From: CAIJXO01 sp964485905
GTDB lineage: Bacteria > Patescibacteriota > Minisyncoccia > Phycocordibacterales > GWA1-40-21
Length of the DNA: 8,926 nt
Assembly: GCA_964485905.1 (NCBI GenBank)
Contig: CAZAJY010000023.1
Span: forward strand, 1-8,926
Reading direction: 5' to 3'
A program made the translations under genes and the position numbers. Within the stretch, counting starts at the first letter, position 1, and each line of letters opens with the position of its first letter. Below the pieces are notes generated by a model. That model was not told the DNA's origin and did not search any database. It saw nothing but the letters and a program-made list of their open reading frames with translations. This document shows positions 5,234 through 8,926 of this stretch, one piece after another.

Positions 5234-5818
5234 ATGTCATTTAAAAACATACAACCAGAAAATTTAGAAAAAGCTCCAGAGAAAAATCCGGGAAAAGAAG
5301 AAGAAAGGTCAGGGGGACCAGTGATACACAGTTTATTAGAGAGTTTAGAAGAAATTTATAAAGAGGATGATTTTGAAATATTAGGAGGAGAAAGGGGGGG
5401 GAGGAGAGATGGAAAAATTTTAACGTTGGCAGAGAGAAAGGAAACAGAAACGAAAGAAGATCGTGAAGGAAGAAGATTAAAGCTCCAGGCGTTAGAAATT
5501 ATAGATCAGTATTGCGATGACGAGGCCAATAAAGACCTTTTTTCTTCAAGTGGCTTCAATAAAGAAGAACTGCGAAAGATTATTAAAGAAAGAGATACGA
5601 GAATTCTGTCAATAAAAGAGCGTACACCCGGTAATTTTGTGCAATTTAAACACAAAGAGATAGAAATAATTATAGACGTATATGGAACCTCTTCTTATAG
5701 CGAAGATAAAAAATTAGATCGCAAAAAAGCACATATTCTTATTGTCAGTGTCGTTACGGACAAGGGTGATGATTGTATACCTACAATATATATGAGTAAA
5801 TTTGGACAAGAAGGATAA
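5234..5818 (+). CDS. unrecognised protein, 194 aa, with an internal G8 tract
   Basis: I do not recognise this protein. Residues 1-80 are very rich in E, K, R and G and are probably disordered (an E-E-R-S-GGP stretch, then GGERGGRRDG). Residues ~82-194 look folded: helices around LQALEIIDQYCDDE and KEELRKIIKERDTRI, then strands VQFKHKEIEIIIDVY, AHILIVSVVTD and CIPTIYM. No signal peptide or membrane segment is seen. A run of eight G at 5394-5401 lies in the disordered part, and a one-base slip either way meets a stop at 5421-5423 or 5464-5466. It has its own promoter and a strong terminator 13 nt after the stop, so it is a single-gene unit. No SD precedes the ATG. Function unknown. A layout similar to that of the 187-aa protein (one folded block plus one charged tail) is noted, but I see no sequence similarity. 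Confidence 0.65.
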   Translation: MSFKNIQPENLEKAPEKNPGKEEERSGGPVIHSLLESLEEIYKEDDFEILGGERGGRRDGKILTLAERKETETKEDREGRRLKLQALEIIDQYCDDEANKDLFSSSGFNKEELRKIIKERDTRILSIKERTPGNFVQFKHKEIEIIIDVYGTSSYSEDKKLDRKKAHILIVSVVTDKGDDCIPTIYMSKFGQEG

Positions 5819-5830
5819 AATTTTTGAATA

Positions 5831-5873
5831 AAATAAATTCTCTAGACATCGGTGGTATAGAGAATTTATTTTT
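5831..5873 (+). terminator. intrinsic terminator of the 194-aa gene
   Basis: AAATAAATTCTCTA (5831-5844) pairs perfectly over 14 bp with 5858-5871 around a 13-nt loop, and the stem ends in TTTTT. It starts 13 nt after the stop codon. The A-rich 5' arm allows bidirectional action. A TGGTATAGA box within the loop and 3' arm (5853-5861) could be a weak extended -10 for the RNA element that follows. Confidence 0.8.
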
Positions 5874-5907
5874 CGATCCATCCCCATCAGCAGGACAACC
5901 AAGTAGT

Positions 5908-6010
5908 CTCCTGGGATCGCTTATGCGGCCTTGAGGTAGAAATTCCTGAACCCGAGAGGGGAGCCAGATATTCTTGTGAAAGCGATCCGGGTGCATCCGG
6001 TCGCTTTTTT
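5908..6010 (+). promoter_or_regulatory. candidate attenuator / structured leader upstream of the MBL-fold gene, copy Y
   Basis: A 56-nt element (CTCC at 5908 to GGAG at 5960-5963, then CC) aligns with 3746-3802 and carries the GAGCC end. It is followed by the terminator at 5979-6010. GGATCGCTT (5914-5922) is perfectly complementary over 9 bp to AAGCGATCC (5980-5988), which is the 5' arm of that terminator. The two pairings exclude each other, the hallmark of a terminator/antiterminator switch. Alternatively the 9-bp helix simply closes an independent RNA. I cannot assign it to a known riboswitch class. The gene at 6094 lies 83 nt beyond, and an extended -10 lies between them. Confidence 0.45.
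5979..6010 (+). terminator. strong intrinsic terminator
   Basis: AAAGCGA (5979-5985) pairs with TCGCTTT (6001-6007), and CCGG (5987-5990) with CCGG (5997-6000), around a 6-nt loop with one bulged T. TTT plus a further T run follows. It ends the structured element at 5908 and its 5' arm takes part in the competing helix described there. Confidence 0.8.
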
Positions 6011-6019
6011 GTTTTTTCG

Positions 6020-6028
6020 TGGTATAAT
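6020..6028 (+). promoter_or_regulatory. extended -10 upstream of the MBL-fold gene
   Basis: TGGTATAAT, identical to the box used by the leaderless gene at 3901. No good -35 is present because the terminator occupies that position. The expected start near 6035 would give a leader of about 59 nt. Two 10-bp tandem units, ACTAACATAT and ACTAACATAC (6070-6089), lie just before the ATG at 6094 with no SD. Confidence 0.5.
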
Positions 6029-6093
6029 AAAATTAAACTTGATTTAAGTATTTTATATAATAATCAATTACTAACATATACTAACATACTATT

Positions 6094-6756
6094 ATGAAAA
6101 TTACTCGTTTTGCTCAATCATGTTTATTAGTAGAAATAAATGGTAAAAAAATTTTAGTAGATCCTGGCGATATTCAGTATCAAGAATTATATCTTCAAAA
6201 AGAATGGTCTGATATTGATATCCTTTTAGTTACTCATAAACATGGGGATCATTGTTATATTGATGCTATTAAAAAAATTACAACAAATTCAAAAACAGAA
6301 TTTTATACTTCTCAAGAAGTTGCTAATACTTATCCCGAAATTTCTCCAAAAATAGTTAAAGAGGGCGATGTCTTGAATTTAGATAAGATAAAAATAGAAA
6401 TAGTCAAAGCTGTTCACGGTTGGACACCGCTTCTTAGAGGAGAAAAAGAAGTTAATGAAAATATTGCTTTTATTATTGATGATGGAGTTAATAGAATTTA
6501 TCAGACTAGCGATACCATTTGTTTTGACAATAATTACAAGTGCGATGTTGTTTTTTTGCCAGTAGTAAATCATGGAATAGTTATGGGTCCGTTTGAAGCA
6601 GCACTTTTTGCAAAAGCTACAGAAGCAAAACTTGTAATACCAATTCATTATGACAACCCTAAATTTCCTGCTGATTTTGAATTAATTAAAAAGGAATTTG
6701 AGGCACAAGATTTAAATTATAAGTTTTTGGAAATCGGTAAAAGTATAGAGTTATAA
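6094..6756 (+). CDS. metallo-beta-lactamase-fold metal-dependent hydrolase, UlaG/UPF0173-like (220 aa)
   Basis: The start MKITRFAQSCLLVEINGKKILVDPG is the standard opening of the UlaG/YtkL-like (UPF0173) branch of the metallo-beta-lactamase fold and fixes the start codon. The metal-binding motif THKHGDH gives His48, His50, Asp52 and His53. Further ligands are visible at His108 (AVHG), Asp140 (QTSDT) and His185 (IPIHYDNP). Length is typical of the family and the full motif set is intact, so it is probably an active cytoplasmic hydrolase of a phosphate- or lactone-type ester, with unknown substrate. Members are widespread and often annotated only as 'MBL fold metallo-hydrolase'. It is expressed alone, from an extended -10 promoter and possibly under the upstream attenuator. 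It has no obvious mechanistic link to the phosphohistidine proteins, though sugar or phosphate metabolism could connect them. Confidence 0.9.
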   Translation: MKITRFAQSCLLVEINGKKILVDPGDIQYQELYLQKEWSDIDILLVTHKHGDHCYIDAIKKITTNSKTEFYTSQEVANTYPEISPKIVKEGDVLNLDKIKIEIVKAVHGWTPLLRGEKEVNENIAFIIDDGVNRIYQTSDTICFDNNYKCDVVFLPVVNHGIVMGPFEAALFAKATEAKLVIPIHYDNPKFPADFELIKKEFEAQDLNYKFLEIGKSIEL

Positions 6757-6780
6757 TTTTTTTAGCGTTCCGCATTATAT

Positions 6781-6890
6781 ACAATAAACAATAATTCTTT
6801 TATTTGTTTCACGATGACTCCAGGATATTTAACAGGATTCTGTTCACTTAAAGGTTTGAAAATCGTTCCATTTAGTGAGCCAAAATTGTA
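6781..6890 (+). repeat. ~110-bp intergenic repeat, copy B, ending in the GAGCC element
   Basis: Aligns with 2773-2880 from ACAATAAACAA through CAGGATATTTAAC to GAGCCAAA. The terminal core pairs GGTTT (6853-6857) with GAGCC (6877-6881) through two G-T wobbles, so the outer stem survives despite base changes relative to copies 1 and A. It begins 24 nt after the MBL gene and ends 71 nt before the phosphatase gene. No ORF is present. Confidence 0.6.
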
Positions 6891-6905
6891 TGTTCGACGT
6901 TTGTA

Positions 6906-6946
6906 GCCTCGCCCCTGCGGGGCTCGGCAAGCGCCCTACGGGCGCT
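6906..6946. repeat. two tandem GC-rich triloop hairpins
   Basis: The first is GCC-TC-GCCCC-TGC-GGGGC-TC-GGC (6906-6928), symmetrical with a TC/TC internal loop. The second is AGCGCCC-TAC-GGGCGCT (6930-6946), a perfect 7-bp stem. They are by far the most GC-rich bases in the window and lie 15 nt before the phosphatase ATG. No T tract follows, so they are not typical terminators. They look like repetitive extragenic palindromes, or a structure that could affect initiation of the gene behind. Confidence 0.5.
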
Positions 6947-6961
6947 AAATAATAAAAATAC

Positions 6962-7732
6962 ATGTATACTGAAAAATTTGAACAAATATTGGAAAAGAGG
7001 GAAGGATGTGATATTAATGTCACAGTATATTTAATGAGACACCCTCATAAAGAGTCTTATACTGGCGATATTAGTCCGCAGGGAGTGAAGGACGCCGAGG
7101 AATTAAAACGGCTGTTTAATAGAGCTCAAAAAATTTTTAATACTGATAGCCGAGAACTTAGACATTCCGGGCAAAAAAGGGCGCGTCGGGCGGCTATGAT
7201 ACTATCGCCAGAAGACGACGGTCAGAATAAACTGCGAGGTAAATTAAACGTTCAGGAAGACGTGCGTGAAGGCTTATGGTTTACCGGATCAGATGAATTT
7301 GAAAAAAAATATAAGGAATTGACCAAGGTTAATCAGGGAAACGAAGCCGCTGCGGTCCAAATGACCATTAATACCGGCGATCAGAGATATGATCCGGAAA
7401 CTTTAAGTTCAGCTGAAATAAGCCGGAATGTCGCTAAGGAACTTTTAGAGATTGTTGAAGAAACAAAAAATTATGAATTTGGCACTAAAAAGCCGATATT
7501 ACTAATCTCTCATTCCGGGGTTATTGAAAATTTTCTAGTCGATCTCTTAGGAAAGAGAGAAGAAAAATCCAGCCTTAGTGCCATCGGTGGACCGCTAGAT
7601 TTCTTGGAGGATTTGCGTCTTTATATTCACCGCAAAACACCAACTGAAGCCTCTTTGAAGTATAGATTCAGAAAATGGCAAGGTGAACTGACGGAAAAAA
7701 AGTTAAAACAGTTAGCTAGCGCAGAAAAATAA
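6962..7732 (+). CDS. histidine phosphatase family protein (256 aa)
   Basis: The first motif VYLMRHPHKE gives Arg26-His27, with His27 the expected phospho-accepting nucleophile. The usual RHG is RHP here. ISPQGVKDAEEL matches the following helix, RELRHSGQKRARRAAMIL the S-x-x-RAxxTA region, VREGLW (about 100) may hold the acid Glu, and LLISHSGVIENFL carries the second catalytic His184. Length and motif order fit a single-domain member, probably an active cytoplasmic phosphatase whose substrate cannot be told. It is paralogous to the 313-aa protein at 1771, with collinear similarity from about 155 onward (EISRNVA / RISAQVA). Only 6 nt separate it from the His-domain gene at 7739, so the two are almost certainly one operon, repeating the pairing at 283-2712 in reverse order. 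Codon use is visibly richer in G/C than in the first operon. No SD or clear promoter was found. Confidence 0.85.
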   Translation: MYTEKFEQILEKREGCDINVTVYLMRHPHKESYTGDISPQGVKDAEELKRLFNRAQKIFNTDSRELRHSGQKRARRAAMILSPEDDGQNKLRGKLNVQEDVREGLWFTGSDEFEKKYKELTKVNQGNEAAAVQMTINTGDQRYDPETLSSAEISRNVAKELLEIVEETKNYEFGTKKPILLISHSGVIENFLVDLLGKREEKSSLSAIGGPLDFLEDLRLYIHRKTPTEASLKYRFRKWQGELTEKKLKQLASAEK

Positions 7733-7738
7733 AAAAAT

Positions 7739-8926
7739 ATGACATGGAATCGTTTTTATACAAGTAGCGTCGATAAAGTCACCCCAGTTTTAGGCGAGAT
7801 ATCGCTTTTTAATTGTTTTTCAGTCACCTATAAGTTAAGCGGCAAGAAAGAAAGTTATGCCTGCTATCTTGACCGGATAAATAAGGTTTATAGTGAGCAT
7901 ACTCTAACTGAAGAAAATAAAAAGAAAGGAGAAATCGGCTATAAATTTTTTACCAGCCAAAAGAAGGTAAAAAGTTATTTAGCCGATACTATAAATATTA
8001 TCAGAAGAGTAGATGCTTTGAAGAAAGAAATTGACTCCTTAGATATAAACAAATTAAATATTAGTCAGATTTTAAAATTAATTAGGAAAGCTGAACCCCT
8101 TTTTTCCGAATCACTGGGTTATTATTTTATGTCTCAGCCGGAATATACAGACAAATTCAATAAAATATTATTAAAAAAATTAGGAAAACATATTCCCACT
8201 AAGGAAGTTCAGGAAAAATTTCTTCTTTTAATTGAATCAAGAAAATCTACTTGTTTAGAGAAGGAAAGGCGGGACTGGCTAGACAACATCCTTATACCGT
8301 TTAGAAAGGGAAAAATAAGTATCAAGGAGAGAGAAGTCAGAATTGCCCGTCAGGTCAGTATATACAAATATCTGTCAGCTGGCTCACAGTTTGGTTTATG
8401 GGACAAGGCGCATTACAAAAAAATATTACAGGATGAATTATCGAAAGAATTAAGCGGATTAGACCAGGAACTAATCAAGATTAAAACCAAGAGTCAGCGG
8501 GTAAAAAAAATAAAGGCGGAAGTCATTTCTCGTTACAGTTTGCCTAAGAATTTAGTGAAAGAATTAGAAACTGTCGAGCTGTTAAGCTGGTTGCGTTTGG
8601 AAGCGCATTTGAAGGGTTGGGCGTTTTTACTTTACTTAAGTCCACTATTGGTTGAACGGGCCGCTAAGATACTAAAATTGCCTAAGGAGGACGTTTTTAA
8701 TCTGACTTACGGAGAATTTTTAGATTTACTTAACGGCCGGTTGAAAATAACGGAAAAATATAAAAGAAGGCGGGGAGGGAATATCCTGACTATTATCACC
8801 CCTAAAAAGGGTTTTGAAATTTTTTGGGGCGAAGAAGCCAAAAATAAATATGACATCGAAATAGCCGAAGTCATTAGTAAAGTATCTGAATTTTTCGGTC
8901 AGACCGCCAACGGATCCGGCAAAGTG
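7739..8926 (+). CDS. PEP-utilizer-like protein, linker domain, truncated by the window end (396 aa visible)
   Basis: An open frame runs from ATG 7739 to the last base. It aligns nearly collinearly with the 486-aa protein at 283: ERRDW (176-180 here, 179-183 there), the tryptophan helix (LSWLRLEAHLKGW from ~282 here, W281 there), and VERAAKILKLPKEDVFNLTYGEFLDLL, which matches the 'R-L-x-L-x-x-D-x-x-x-L' helix of PEP-synthase-like linkers. The last visible residues, GQTANGSGKV (387-396), coincide with the start of the swivelling His domain, which should lie just beyond the window. No ATP-grasp domain precedes it. It begins 6 nt after the histidine phosphatase stop and is surely cotranscribed with it. 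G/C-ending codons (CGG, GGC, GCC, GTC) are much more frequent than in the 283 gene, suggesting a different history for this pair. The presence of the catalytic His cannot be verified here. Confidence 0.8.
   Translation, partial: MTWNRFYTSSVDKVTPVLGEISLFNCFSVTYKLSGKKESYACYLDRINKVYSEHTLTEENKKKGEIGYKFFTSQKKVKSYLADTINIIRRVDALKKEIDSLDINKLNISQILKLIRKAEPLFSESLGYYFMSQPEYTDKFNKILLKKLGKHIPTKEVQEKFLLLIESRKSTCLEKERRDWLDNILIPFRKGKISIKEREVRIARQVSIYKYLSAGSQFGLWDKAHYKKILQDELSKELSGLDQELIKIKTKSQRVKKIKAEVISRYSLPKNLVKELETVELLSWLRLEAHLKGWAFLLYLSPLLVERAAKILKLPKEDVFNLTYGEFLDLLNGRLKITEKYKRRRGGNILTIITPKKGFEIFWGEEAKNKYDIEIAEVISKVSEFFGQTANGSGKV

Noticed and set aside
5175..5270. Leader peptide starting at ATG 5175 in the 5' UTR of the 194-aa gene.
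   Set aside because: The frame is low-complexity A/T sequence, overlaps the real gene out of frame, and shows no attenuator-like codon run or SD.
5908..6000. A ydaO-type (c-di-AMP) riboswitch, suggested by ATCGCTTA, CCTGAACC and GGGGAGCCA with a GCTT/AAGC closing stem.
   Set aside because: The element is too short, and the second conserved half of that class (GGGGTGAATCC-like) is not clearly present. Left as an unassigned structured leader.
240..6648. Minus-strand open frames (for example opposite 924-1208, 1905-2273, 5781-5996, 6379-6648).
   Set aside because: They lie opposite convincing + strand genes, or in terminator/structured regions, and their translations are low-complexity F/I/S/N-rich or lack any family motif. 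No - strand promoters fit.
283..8926. Alternative genetic code (UGA as glycine), as in some CPR groups.
   Set aside because: All complete genes are open without reading UGA and end in TAA, and ordinary GGN glycine codons serve conserved glycines. Nothing calls for recoding.
1..8926. CRISPR array.
   Set aside because: The repeats found are spaced hundreds to thousands of bases apart and diverged. There is no regular repeat-spacer pattern.

Overview
The window looks like an accessory stretch of an AT-rich bacterial genome, most likely a Patescibacteria/CPR (Parcubacteria-like) lineage. This is an inference from very A-rich coding sequence, almost no Shine-Dalgarno sites, promoters lying directly against start codons, all seven complete genes ending in TAA, and small PEP-utilizer-like proteins next to histidine phosphatases. 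No gene gives a firm taxonomic anchor. All supported genes are on the + strand and the standard code fits.

Layout. 1-282: tail of a possible upstream gene, a REP-like palindrome, a structured intergenic element, a terminator and a promoter. 283-2712: a two-gene unit, a PEP-utilizer-type swivelling-His-domain protein (486 aa) followed by a histidine-phosphatase-fold protein (313 aa) that has lost its second catalytic His. 2713-2930: a ~108-bp intergenic repeat and a strong promoter. 2931-3657: an unrecognised 187-aa protein, running into the remnant of another His domain with its catalytic loop deleted. 3658-3900: GC-rich hairpins, a structured element, a terminator and a leaderless promoter. 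3901-4920: a shorter (339 aa) His-domain protein. 4921-5233: two more copies of the structured element, a probable transposase scrap, a small dyad and a promoter. 5234-5818: an unrecognised 194-aa protein with an internal G8 tract. 5819-6093: a terminator, then an RNA element with competing terminator and antiterminator pairings. 6094-6756: a metallo-beta-lactamase-fold hydrolase. 6757-6961: a second ~110-bp repeat copy and two GC-rich hairpins. 6962-8926: an apparently intact histidine phosphatase (256 aa) followed after 6 nt by a third His-domain protein that runs off the window just as its His domain begins.

How it may work together. The recurring theme is a protein with the swivelling phosphohistidine domain of PEP synthase, PPDK and rifampin phosphotransferase, but without the ATP-grasp domain that normally charges it, placed beside a histidine phosphatase. 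This happens twice, in opposite gene orders, with two further His-domain copies (one dead) between. Nearly every transcription unit is preceded by a member of one degenerate intergenic family whose 3' side reads GAGCC and whose 5' side (GGTTC-like) can pair with it. The arrangement resembles an expanded, modular gene family in which duplicated or exchanged units carry their own promoter. A phosphohistidine-transfer or signalling role is an inference only.
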